A DNA stretch of 64,000 nt. Source: Bradyrhizobium canariense (GTDB taxonomy: Bacteria > Pseudomonadota > Alphaproteobacteria > Rhizobiales > Xanthobacteraceae). Shown piece by piece: positions 50,499 to 58,553 of this stretch. Below the pieces are notes generated by a model. The model saw nothing but the letters and a program-made list of their open reading frames with translations, did not search any database and was not told the origin of the DNA. The stretch is from assembly GCF_900105125.1 (NCBI RefSeq), contig NZ_LT629750.1, forward strand, positions 2,914,001-2,978,000. Direction: 5' to 3'. A program made the position numbers and the translations under genes. How positions within the stretch are numbered: position 1 is the stretch's first letter; each line of letters opens with the position of its first letter.

Positions 50499-52076
50499 TT
50501 ATTGCGGTTGATGTTGGTCGCTTGAAGCCACAACCGGCTCCTCTCCCATCGCGCATTGCCGCCATACGGGGGTTGAGCATGAAGCCGGCCAGCCTCCGCC
50601 CAATGCCATGAACAATGCGGCCGTATCGGCGAGACGATTGGCTTCGGCCTGCACGCGCGACAATGACGCCGTCAGATAGGTCTGTTGCGCGTTCAACACG
50701 GCGAGCTGGTTGACCTGACCGGCGTCGAGCTGCTTCTGGACAATATCAAGGCTTGCCTTGGCGGTCACTTCCGCCCGCACTGAAGCCTGCGCCGCTCTGG
50801 CATCGGTTTGTACCGCGCGCAGTGCATCGGCGACATTCTGGAACGCGGCGATGACGGTTGAGCGATATTGTGCCTCAGCCTGTTCGAGCGCGGCCTCAGC
50901 CGCTTTCTGTTTGTTATAGAGCGTGAAGCCATCGAAGATCGGGGCGGTTGTACTCGCGACCAGCGTGTAAAATCCGGTACCGGGCGCAAAACTCTGCGCA
51001 ATATTGTAGGCCGTAGATCCGCCATTGGCCGATAGCTCGATATTCGGAAGTCTCGCGGCGATAGCCACCCCGACCTGAGCACTCGCCGAATGCATATTGG
51101 CTTCTGCCGCCCTGACATCGGGCCGCTGGTTCACGAGCGTGCTCGGCAGGCTGACCGGGAGATTGGCGGGCAATTTGAGATAAGCGAGCTCGAACTTTTG
51201 TGCAATTTCGTCGGCCGATAACCGTCCGGCAAGCGCCGTCAGCAAATCGCGCTGTTGTGCAAGTTGTTTCTCGAGCGGCGGCAGCAACTGCTCGGCCTGG
51301 GCGAGCGCCGCATCCTGTGCGAGGACATCGGCCTGTGCCACCTGACCGGCATCGAACTGGCGCTTCAGAATACCGAGAAGGTTGCGTTCTATCGCAATGA
51401 TGCGCTTGGTCGCCTCGAGTTGGCCGCGCAGCGACGCCTCCTGGATCGCCGCGGTCACGACGTTGCTTGTGAGGCTGAGATAGGCGGCTTCGAGCTGAAA
51501 CAATTGCTGCTCGGTCACCGCATCCAGATTCTGGACGGCTCGCAGGTTGGCGCCCCAGATATCCGGCACGAAAGTCACGGTCAGCTGGTTGGTCACCAGC
51601 GTGTATTGGGACTGTGGCCCCGGCGTCGGAATGGGGGGCACCTGGCCCGGATTGGAAATCAGATAATCCGCTGATGTCGAATTACCCGTGAGCTGGGGAT
51701 AGAACAAGCCGCGCTGCGCCTGCGCATTGAATTGAGCCACCTTGATTGCTGCCTCGGCAGCCTGCAGATTTGGATTGTGGTCGACCGAGTCTTTTATGAG
51801 ATCGTTGAGCGGCTTGGACTTGAATGCCGCCCACCACCTGGCTGAAATGTCTTCGCCGGTGACGAAATGCTGAGCGGCCACCCGAGGGCCACTTCGCTCC
51901 GAGGTCGGCGACTGGAGTTTTCCCGGCACGTAGCCAGCAACGTCAGGCGCGGCGGGCCGGACGAAATTCGGTCCCACGGCACAGCTCGCCGCCGACAATG
52001 CGATTGCCACTTGTAGCGCGGCTGGAACAAGATACCGGGTCCGCGCTCTCCTTATTCTGCCGGCCGCTTGCTTCAT
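50499..52076 (-). CDS. RND outer-membrane efflux lipoprotein (NodT/OprM-like)
   Basis: The 525-residue protein has a lipoprotein-type signal (ALQVAIALSAASCAVGPNF) with the lipobox Cys and the CAVGPNFVRPAAP start shared by NodT/OprM proteins. Two repeated TolC-like helical hairpins follow, with the typical LVNQRPDVRAAEANMHSASA segment in the middle. It forms the trimeric outer-membrane channel of the pump. Its ATG overlaps the stop of the RND permease gene (4 bp). Confidence 0.92.
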   Translation of the reverse strand: MKQAAGRIRRARTRYLVPAALQVAIALSAASCAVGPNFVRPAAPDVAGYVPGKLQSPTSERSGPRVAAQHFVTGEDISARWWAAFKSKPLNDLIKDSVDHNPNLQAAEAAIKVAQFNAQAQRGLFYPQLTGNSTSADYLISNPGQVPPIPTPGPQSQYTLVTNQLTVTFVPDIWGANLRAVQNLDAVTEQQLFQLEAAYLSLTSNVVTAAIQEASLRGQLEATKRIIAIERNLLGILKRQFDAGQVAQADVLAQDAALAQAEQLLPPLEKQLAQQRDLLTALAGRLSADEIAQKFELAYLKLPANLPVSLPSTLVNQRPDVRAAEANMHSASAQVGVAIAARLPNIELSANGGSTAYNIAQSFAPGTGFYTLVASTTAPIFDGFTLYNKQKAAEAALEQAEAQYRSTVIAAFQNVADALRAVQTDARAAQASVRAEVTAKASLDIVQKQLDAGQVNQLAVLNAQQTYLTASLSRVQAEANRLADTAALFMALGGGWPASCSTPVWRQCAMGEEPVVASSDQHQPQ

Positions 52077-55000
52077 GGCGCGCTCGCATCATGAGCGGCC
52101 GCCGCGCTGGCCTCTTTATCGATCGTGACCGGTTCGGCCTCCCGCGAGAGAAATATCTTGCGCAGCGCAGGCGCCACGAGAAGCAGCAGCACCGGCCCAA
52201 TGAACATGCCACCGACAACGACCGTCGCCAAAGGCCGTTGCACCTGGCTGCCGATGCCGTGTGAGATCGCGGCGGGAAACAGGCCGACGCCGGCGGACAA
52301 TGCCGTCATCAGCATCGGCCGCATTCGCTGCTCGGCACCGCGGAAAACCGCCTCGCCGACATCGAGACCGGACGCGCGAAGCTCACGGAAATAGGTGATG
52401 TTGAGTATTCCGTCCATCACCGCAACGCCGAACAACGAGATGAAACCGATGGCGGCGGACACGCTGAAATCGAGGCCCGCAAGATACAGTGCGATCAGAC
52501 CGCCGCCGATCGCGAACGGGATTCCGGCAACGGCCAGCAGACTGTCGCGCAGCGAATTGAACAACCCGTAGAGCAGGACAAGGATCAACAGCAGGGTGAT
52601 GGGAACGACAATGAGCAGCCGCTGCTTGGCATTCTGAAGGTCTTCAAATTCGCCCGCCCAGAGGATCTGGTACCCATTCGGCAGTTTCACGTTTTTTGCG
52701 ATACGTTCCTGCGCCTCGGCAACGGTGCTGCCGAGGTCGCGGCCGCGAACGCTGAATTTGACGGGAATATAGCGCTGGCTGCGCTCGCGGTAGATAAAGG
52801 AGGCGCCGGTGTCGAGCGAAATGTCCGCCAGCTCGCTCAAGGGGATATAGGCATTGGTCCCCGAGGGAGTTTGATAGGCGACCTGGACCGTGCGGACAGC
52901 ATCGATGCTCTCACGGAATTTCGGATCGAGGCGCACCGCCACGCTGAATTGCCGATCGCCTTCGAGGACCGTCGTCGCTGTCGTGCCGCCGAGCGCGGCT
53001 TGAACAACGCTGTTGACGTCACCGGTGTTGAGGCCGTAGCGCGCTGCCTTCTCCCGGTCGACCCGGATGTTGAGATTGGGCTGGCCGAGCAATCTGAAAA
53101 TGCCGAGATCGGTCACGCCCTGCACCTGGCTCATCTCGACCAAGACCTGATCCGCGAGCTTTTCCAGGGTTTGCAGATTAGGCCCGACGATCTTGACGGA
53201 GTTGGCGCCCTTCACTCCTGACAGCGCCTCCTCGACATTGTCTTGAATGTACTGCGAGAAATTGAAACCAATCCCCGGCAACTCGTCGTTGAACTCCTTT
53301 TGCAGTTCCGCGGTCAGGGATTCCTTGGTGACATTGGCTGGCCACTCATCGAAGGGCTTCAAGGGCGCAAATAATTCGACATTGGAAAACGGCGAAGCGT
53401 CGCTGCCGTTGTCGGGGCGCCCGTGCTGGGAGACGACGGTGATGACTTCGGGATGGCGCAACAGGATTTCACGCATCTTCGCGGTCGCAACCGTGCCCGC
53501 ATCCAGCGAAATCGTCGGCGGCATGGAAGCCCTGATCCAGAAATTACCCTCCTCCAGCGCCGGCAGGAATTCGCTTCCGAGACGGGAAGCAGCAACGACA
53601 CTGATCACAAGGAAAACGCCGCCGATGATGACCGCGAACTTTACCCGTGCCAGCGCCCATTTCAGCACGGGCGTGTACAATGCCCGCAGCTTGCGCACGA
53701 TGATCGTTTCGGTTTCCTCGATCTCTTTCGGCAGCACCAGCGCGGCAAGAACCGGCGTCACCGTGAAGGTGGCAATCAGCGCGCCGGCGAGCGCGTAGCC
53801 ATAGGTTCGCGCCATCGGCCCGAAAATCTGCCCTTCAACGCCCTGCATCGTAAACAGCGGAACGAAGGCTGTGACCGTAATCGCCGCGGTAAAGAAAACG
53901 GCCTTATCGACCTGGAGGGCGCTGAGGAAAATCAATCGAAGCCGCTGCGGCCAGGGATGGCCGGTGGCATCGTCGGCCGCCACGCGCGTGGTGGGATCCG
54001 GTCCCCAATACCCCTTCGTGAGCCGTTCAAGAAGCGATTGACGGAGTTCGGGCGCCGATTGGAAATTCCGGTAGATGTTCTCCATCATGATCACGGCGGA
54101 ATCGACGATGATGCCGAAATCCACCGCGCCCAGCGAAAGCAGGTTGGCATCTTCTCCCCGCAACACGAGGATGATGATGGCGAAGAACAGTGCGAACGGG
54201 ATATTGACCCCGACGATGATGGCGCTCCGGAGATCGCCGAGGAAAATCCACTGGATCAGGAACACGAGCAGGCAGCCGAACACCAGATTGTGCAGCACCG
54301 TATGCGTGGTAACGCCGACCAGCGAGCTGCGATCGTAATAGGGAACGATCTTGACACCCGCCGGGAGGCTGCCGTCGGTGTTCAGTTTTTGTACCTCGGC
54401 TTCGACCAGCGGAATGATGTCGTTGGTGTGCTGCGTTCGTCCCATCACCACGATGGCGGTCGCTACATCGTCCTCGCTGTCGCGGCCGGCGATTCCGAGC
54501 CGCGGCACGTATCCGATCGAAACCTTGGCGACGTCCTTGATCTGAATGGGAAGGCCGCCGGACTGGGTCAGCACGATATTTTCGATGTCGGAAACGTGGT
54601 AACCCTGCGTCACGTCATCGGCGCCGCCGCTGTCGATCAATCCGATGCCGCGAATGTTGACCGACTGCTGGCCGATCGTGATCTCGCGGCCGCCGACATT
54701 GATATTTGCGTTTCCAAGCGCGGTGATCAGCTGGGGCACGGTGATGTTGTAGGCTTCGAGCTTTTGCGTATTGGCATCGACGCTGAACTGTTTTGTCGTC
54801 CCGCCCCAACTGTTGATCTGCACGACGCCGGGGATGGTGAGCAGGCGCCGCGTGATGACATAGTCCTGCAGGGTGCGGAGATTGGTCAGGCCGAAATGGG
54901 GCGGACCCGTCACCTGGTAGCGGTAGATCTCGCCGACCAGGCTTGACTGTTGAATCGTCGGCACCAGATTGCCCGGCAGGGTGACGTTCTGCTGCAGGCT

Positions 55001-55336
55001 GATCGATGCCTGCGTCAGCGCGAAGTAATAATCGATGCCGTATTTGAAGGTCACCCGGACGAAAGACAGTCCGTAAAACGACGTCGAGCGAATGTTGGCG
55101 ACGCCGGGCGTCGGATAAAGTCCGACCTCCATCGGCACGGTGTAGTATTTCTCCATTTCCTCGGCGGAAAGCCCGGCCGCCTGTGCCGTGATCTCGAGGA
55201 TAACCGGAGCCGGATTGGGGTAGGCTTCGATGTTCAGCCGCGTAAACGCGAAAATCCCCGCGGCGCAGAACACTGCAATGCCCAGGACAATGATCGCACT
55301 TCGCGTCAGCGCAAACTCAAGAACGGATTTTATCAC
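52073..55336 (-). CDS. RND efflux permease, heavy-metal (HME/CzcA-like) branch
   Basis: The 1087-residue inner-membrane proton antiporter has twelve membrane segments and two large periplasmic loops. The TM4 proton-relay motif reads VDFGIIVDSAVIMMEN, the DFG type of CzcA-like pumps, with Ser in place of the usual Gly. It is not the CusA pattern. It opens MIKSVLEFALTRSAIIVLGI, as in this branch. Metal or organic substrate cannot be decided. It lies between the adaptor and outer-membrane genes and completes a tripartite pump. Confidence 0.93.
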   Translation of the reverse strand: MIKSVLEFALTRSAIIVLGIAVFCAAGIFAFTRLNIEAYPNPAPVILEITAQAAGLSAEEMEKYYTVPMEVGLYPTPGVANIRSTSFYGLSFVRVTFKYGIDYYFALTQASISLQQNVTLPGNLVPTIQQSSLVGEIYRYQVTGPPHFGLTNLRTLQDYVITRRLLTIPGVVQINSWGGTTKQFSVDANTQKLEAYNITVPQLITALGNANINVGGREITIGQQSVNIRGIGLIDSGGADDVTQGYHVSDIENIVLTQSGGLPIQIKDVAKVSIGYVPRLGIAGRDSEDDVATAIVVMGRTQHTNDIIPLVEAEVQKLNTDGSLPAGVKIVPYYDRSSLVGVTTHTVLHNLVFGCLLVFLIQWIFLGDLRSAIIVGVNIPFALFFAIIILVLRGEDANLLSLGAVDFGIIVDSAVIMMENIYRNFQSAPELRQSLLERLTKGYWGPDPTTRVAADDATGHPWPQRLRLIFLSALQVDKAVFFTAAITVTAFVPLFTMQGVEGQIFGPMARTYGYALAGALIATFTVTPVLAALVLPKEIEETETIIVRKLRALYTPVLKWALARVKFAVIIGGVFLVISVVAASRLGSEFLPALEEGNFWIRASMPPTISLDAGTVATAKMREILLRHPEVITVVSQHGRPDNGSDASPFSNVELFAPLKPFDEWPANVTKESLTAELQKEFNDELPGIGFNFSQYIQDNVEEALSGVKGANSVKIVGPNLQTLEKLADQVLVEMSQVQGVTDLGIFRLLGQPNLNIRVDREKAARYGLNTGDVNSVVQAALGGTTATTVLEGDRQFSVAVRLDPKFRESIDAVRTVQVAYQTPSGTNAYIPLSELADISLDTGASFIYRERSQRYIPVKFSVRGRDLGSTVAEAQERIAKNVKLPNGYQILWAGEFEDLQNAKQRLLIVVPITLLLILVLLYGLFNSLRDSLLAVAGIPFAIGGGLIALYLAGLDFSVSAAIGFISLFGVAVMDGILNITYFRELRASGLDVGEAVFRGAEQRMRPMLMTALSAGVGLFPAAISHGIGSQVQRPLATVVVGGMFIGPVLLLLVAPALRKIFLSREAEPVTIDKEASAAAAHDASAP

Positions 55337-55354
55337 GCCTGCACTCTGAGCCCG

Positions 55355-56596
55355 TCAACCGTCGACGCCCAGCAACAGCTTGTTGCTGAGGAAAACCGCG
55401 CCGTCGGTCACGACCAGCTCGTTTGCCTGCAGTCCCGCAAGCACCTGGCTCCAGCCATTCTGCTGCTGGATTCCGATGGTGACGGTTCGCTTGGTGAACC
55501 GGTGCCGATCGGTCGTCACCCAGATCGTCATGGTGCCGTCGCCTTCACGCACCACGGAATCGACCGGTACCGCAGCGGATTGGACCGGATCCGTCAGACG
55601 AATGAGAAAGCTTGCGAACATTCCCGCACGCAACAGGTGGTCAGGATCGGCGATCTCGGAGCGGACCAGCTGACGATGGGTATTCGGATCGATCATCGAG
55701 CCGACCGTGGTGACGTGTCCCTCGAACACCTTGTCCGGGTAAGCCGGGACACGAACCTGGACCGCCTGGCCGACACGATAAGACGGCGCATCGGTCTCGA
55801 TCACGTTGGCGATCATCCACATGGTGGACAGGTCGGCCACCGAATAGGGCGGCGGCGCGGAACCGGGCTGGGTCAGAAAACCCTCGGCCGCGTTGCGCGC
55901 GATCACCGTACCGCTGATGGGACTCGGAACGTAAAGCGTCGAATCGACCTTTCGCTGCGCCAGAATCTGGTCGATCTCTGCATCGGTCTTGCCAAAGATA
56001 CGAACGGCGTCTTTTGCCGCCTTGAAATTGCCTTCCGCGGTCTGCTGATCCGACGTTGCCTGATCGACGTCCTTCTGGGCGCTGCCGCCGGCCTTGAGCA
56101 ATTGAGTGGCGCGCGCAAGCGTCCGCGTCTGCAATTGAAGCATGCCGCTGCTCGCAAGCAGGGTCGATTCCGCCTGCAACAGGTCCGGACTGTCGACCGT
56201 GAACAGGATATCTCCCTTCTTGACGGTGTCGCCGAGATTGGAGAAGGCGTGCACTATTTTTCCCGAATATTGCGAGAAGACCTGCACGGTCATGTTTTGG
56301 TTGAAGTCGATCGTGCCGACCGCGGTCTTGAGCGTCTCGAAGCTGCGAAGTTCCGCCGGTGCTGTTTTCAGCGCGCCCAGTTGCTTTTCGGTCAGTTCGA
56401 CAGATTGCATTGCTTCGGCATCGCTGCCTTGAGCCGATGAGCGGGTTCTGTTTCGTGGTTCTTCGACAGCAGAGCTCGTTGTCGAACCCAGCAGCGATCT
56501 CGCGCCAAACAGAACCGCACCGGCTACGGTGCAGAGCGTAACCATGAGAACGATTTTCGAGGGCCTCCCTTTCGGGAGGAGAACCGAGGCAGTCAT
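55355..56596 (-). CDS. RND efflux periplasmic adaptor subunit
   Basis: From ATG 56596 the product is 413 residues; the frame is open to 56632 without a better ribosome site. An N-terminal anchor (KIVLMVTLCTVAGAVLFGAR) is followed by a barrel-sandwich domain split around a helical hairpin (GKIVHAFSNLGDTVKKGDIL ... SPISGTVIARNAAEGFL) and a beta-barrel domain. It bridges permease and outer-membrane channel. No His- or Met-rich metal site is visible. It is the first gene of the pump operon, 18 bp before the permease gene. Confidence 0.9.
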   Translation of the reverse strand: MTASVLLPKGRPSKIVLMVTLCTVAGAVLFGARSLLGSTTSSAVEEPRNRTRSSAQGSDAEAMQSVELTEKQLGALKTAPAELRSFETLKTAVGTIDFNQNMTVQVFSQYSGKIVHAFSNLGDTVKKGDILFTVDSPDLLQAESTLLASSGMLQLQTRTLARATQLLKAGGSAQKDVDQATSDQQTAEGNFKAAKDAVRIFGKTDAEIDQILAQRKVDSTLYVPSPISGTVIARNAAEGFLTQPGSAPPPYSVADLSTMWMIANVIETDAPSYRVGQAVQVRVPAYPDKVFEGHVTTVGSMIDPNTHRQLVRSEIADPDHLLRAGMFASFLIRLTDPVQSAAVPVDSVVREGDGTMTIWVTTDRHRFTKRTVTIGIQQQNGWSQVLAGLQANELVVTDGAVFLSNKLLLGVDG

Positions 56597-56698
56597 GACG
56601 AGTAAACCCCTGAGCGCAACGTCAGCTCGCAAGTTGATGAGCTCTCGAAATCACGACGAGATCATAGTTGCGCTAGTACTTCGGACTACCATCCGATG

Positions 56699-56714
56699 CT
56701 TACGCCGAGCTTAC
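56699..56714. promoter_or_regulatory. Response-regulator box 1 (CTTAC-N6-CTTAC), efflux operon promoter
   Basis: CTTACGCCGAGCTTAC lies 103 bases upstream of the adaptor start. The same box occurs twice before the response-regulator gene. The flanking bases (TG before, AGCG after) are shared with box 3. An 11-bp period of direct half-sites is normal for OmpR-family regulators. Confidence 0.65.
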
Positions 56715-56793
56715 AGCGATCACCCGGCGGAACTAAATTTGATTCTCGTTGTAATCGATGGGCCGGACGTTGAGTCTTCATAGTCAAGTCAAG

Positions 56794-56806
56794 TGACATA
56801 TTGTCA
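56794..56806. repeat. Inverted repeat TGACA-TAT-TGTCA
   Basis: A short perfect inverted repeat lies in the 264-bp region between the efflux operon and the divergent small membrane-protein gene. It could be an operator; no regulator can be named. Confidence 0.3.
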
Positions 56807-56860
56807 GGCATATGCATATTTATTGCGCCCGTGAATTGACGTTGGGCGTAGCCTCTGTCC

Positions 56861-57202
56861 ATGACCTCGGGAATCGAACACCGACATTCCGCCCCCGAAG
56901 ATACGCCGAGCCCTTTGCCCTCGGGCCGGATGCGCGTGGCGGGAAAAATCCTGCGCGCGCTGTTTATTATTATTTTGATTGTCATGACCGCGCGCGTCGC
57001 GAGCCCCCAGAGCGAGCGCTTCTGGTCGATCTATGAAACACCCGGCGATCTTATCCGGCTGGCGCTCGGACTTTCCGTCTGCTTCTGGCTTGCGACGCAT
57101 CTCTTTATCGCGCCCAAAGACCAAGGCGCTTACAGAACATGGTTCTATCTCGGGCTTGCCATTTTGCCCTTGGCCGTAATCACCACGATCGTCATCTGGT
57201 AG
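56861..57202 (+). CDS. Small membrane protein
   Basis: The 113-residue protein has a polar N-terminus and three hydrophobic segments (ILRALFIIILIVMTARVA, LIRLALGLSVCFWLATHLFI, TWFYLGLAILPLAVITTIVI). It is not recognised, but the pattern is that of a real inner-membrane protein. ATG 56930 is an alternative start that removes the polar part. It diverges from the efflux operon. Confidence 0.6.
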   Translation: MTSGIEHRHSAPEDTPSPLPSGRMRVAGKILRALFIIILIVMTARVASPQSERFWSIYETPGDLIRLALGLSVCFWLATHLFIAPKDQGAYRTWFYLGLAILPLAVITTIVIW

Positions 57203-57254
57203 GGGTTACTTTCGAGGATCAAGACCGCCCATGGCCGCGTCTCGTGAAGGCCGC

Positions 57255-57545
57255 TCACCAGGCTAGTTGCATCGCTCGCCACGGATAGTCGTCGATTTCC
57301 GTCAAGAGAGCGGCCAGATAACGCTCCGCGGCCGGATCCGTACCGAACACGAGCGGCGGATCGCCCGAACCGCCATTCACGACCACAACGTCCCGGTCGA
57401 GTTCCGCGAGTGAAATCTTTGCCCGGATCGCATTGACGACGCGTTGCGCAAGCCAGCGCGAGGATGCACCACCCTCTGGCAATTTCACAACGATGATATC
57501 GCCTCCGGACGGTCGAGGGATATCCGTCACCCAGACCTGCCTCAT
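57255..57545 (-). CDS. Unknown 96-residue protein
   Basis: From ATG 57545 the product is a small soluble alpha/beta protein (VWVTDIPRPSGGDIIVVKLP, SRWLAQRVVNAIRAKISLAE) with no recognised family. A GTG at 57557 could add four residues. The composition fits a coding region, and the gene converges on the small membrane-protein gene. Its promoter would overlap the region upstream of the two-component operon. Confidence 0.5.
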   Translation of the reverse strand: MRQVWVTDIPRPSGGDIIVVKLPEGGASSRWLAQRVVNAIRAKISLAELDRDVVVVNGGSGDPPLVFGTDPAAERYLAALLTEIDDYPWRAMQLAW

Positions 57546-57657
57546 CAATGGCGCCACGCTTAGTCTCTCGTAACCCGGGAAAATTGAAAGATGCTAAAAC
57601 GGGAGACGACCGAGATCGGGACGCCATTCCATCACAGGCGCTTTCTAGCCAAGACGG

Positions 57658-57673
57658 CTTACACCGAACTTAC
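57658..57673. promoter_or_regulatory. Response-regulator box 2 (CTTAC-N6-CTTAC)
   Basis: CTTACACCGAACTTAC lies about 190 bases upstream of the response-regulator start and 113 bases upstream of the divergent 96-residue gene. It matches boxes 1 and 3 in both half-sites and at several spacer positions (CC-A). Confidence 0.6.
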
Positions 57674-57765
57674 GCGGCCGCAAGCTTTGGAGCTTGCCGG
57701 GGCCTCCGGATAACCCGGTTCGAGCGGGCTTGAGCAGCGGCACAGACACCCCACGCCGGCGTTTG

Positions 57766-57781
57766 CTTACACCAACCTTAC
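57766..57781. promoter_or_regulatory. Response-regulator box 3 (CTTAC-N6-CTTAC)
   Basis: CTTACACCAACCTTAC lies 82 bases upstream of the response-regulator start, a good place for activation of its own operon. It shares TG before and AGCG after the box with box 1 at the efflux operon. Confidence 0.65.
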
Positions 57782-57863
57782 AGCGCGGAATTTCTTCTCC
57801 AGTCCGCATTGACTAACCACGGGATCAAGCGCTGAAAACACTGCAAAATTGACCGGTGGCCTC

Positions 57864-58553
57864 ATGAGACTTCTTCTCGTCGAAGACAACGCGGAACTTG
57901 CCCGGCTCTTGACCGCCGGCCTTGCAGCGCAGGGATTTGCCGCCGACGTCGTCGAAACGGCGGCGGACGCGCGCCTAGCGCTCGGCAGCATCCGCTATTC
58001 CGCCCTGATCCTCGATCTTGGGCTGCCCGATGAAGACGGGATGACTGTGCTGAAGGAATTGCGCCGGGACCGGGATCCGCTCCCGGTTCTCGTCCTCACC
58101 GCGCGCGGCAGTGTCGATGACCGGGTTCAGGGGCTACGCGCGGGCGCAGACGATTATCTCGTCAAGCCCTTTGCACTCGAGGAGCTGGTTGCGCGGCTGC
58201 AGGCGCTGATGCGCAGGCCTGGTGAGCTGCTCGGCCGCTCGCTGTCGATTGCCAATCTGGTGTTTGATACCGAAAGCCGCCAGATTTTCGTCGACAGCCG
58301 GCCCGAATTTTTTTCCGCCCGCGAATCCGCCGTGCTCGAGTTGCTGATGCGCAGACAAGGCCGTGTCGTGACCAAGAAGGCCGTCGAAGATCAGATATTC
58401 GGGATGTCCAGCGATATCGCCTCCAACGCCGTCGAAGTCTATGTATCGCGCCTGCGCAAACATCTCACGGAGTGCCGTGCGCGATTGCAGATTCATACGA
58501 TCCGGGGCGTGGGCTATATGATCGCCGAGGAAACAGGCAGTGCGCAGGTTTAG
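57864..58553 (+). CDS. OmpR-family response regulator (QseB/PmrA/TctD-like)
   Basis: ATG 57864 begins MRLLLVEDNAELARLL; five in-frame codons upstream are not needed. The 229-residue protein has a receiver domain with phospho-acceptor Asp51 (SALILDLGLPDEDG), the switch Thr/Ser region VLTARGSVDDR and Lys101 (DDYLVKPFALEEL). A winged-helix domain follows (FFSARESAVLELLMRRQGRV, SNAVEVYVSRLRKHL). The paired kinase gene overlaps its 3' end. It probably binds the CTTAC-N6-CTTAC boxes at its own promoter and at the efflux operon. Confidence 0.93.
   Translation: MRLLLVEDNAELARLLTAGLAAQGFAADVVETAADARLALGSIRYSALILDLGLPDEDGMTVLKELRRDRDPLPVLVLTARGSVDDRVQGLRAGADDYLVKPFALEELVARLQALMRRPGELLGRSLSIANLVFDTESRQIFVDSRPEFFSARESAVLELLMRRQGRVVTKKAVEDQIFGMSSDIASNAVEVYVSRLRKHLTECRARLQIHTIRGVGYMIAEETGSAQV

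Larger units (their letters stand above)
57546..57863. other. Divergent region upstream of the two-component operon
   Basis: The 318-bp gene-free region contains boxes 2 and 3 (57658-57673, 57766-57781) and an AAGCTTTGGAGCTT inverted repeat near 57682. It should hold the promoter of the response-regulator operon. Confidence 0.5.

Noticed and set aside
53423..56440. Two long plus-strand open frames (507 and 496 codons)
   Set aside because: Both are antisense to the RND permease and adaptor genes and have the Arg/His/Gly-rich composition of shadows in GC-rich DNA.
52073..56596. CusCBA copper/silver pump
   Set aside because: The permease TM4 motif is of the DFG (CzcA-like) type and the adaptor shows no Met-rich copper site; the nearby SCO gene is about 8 kb away.
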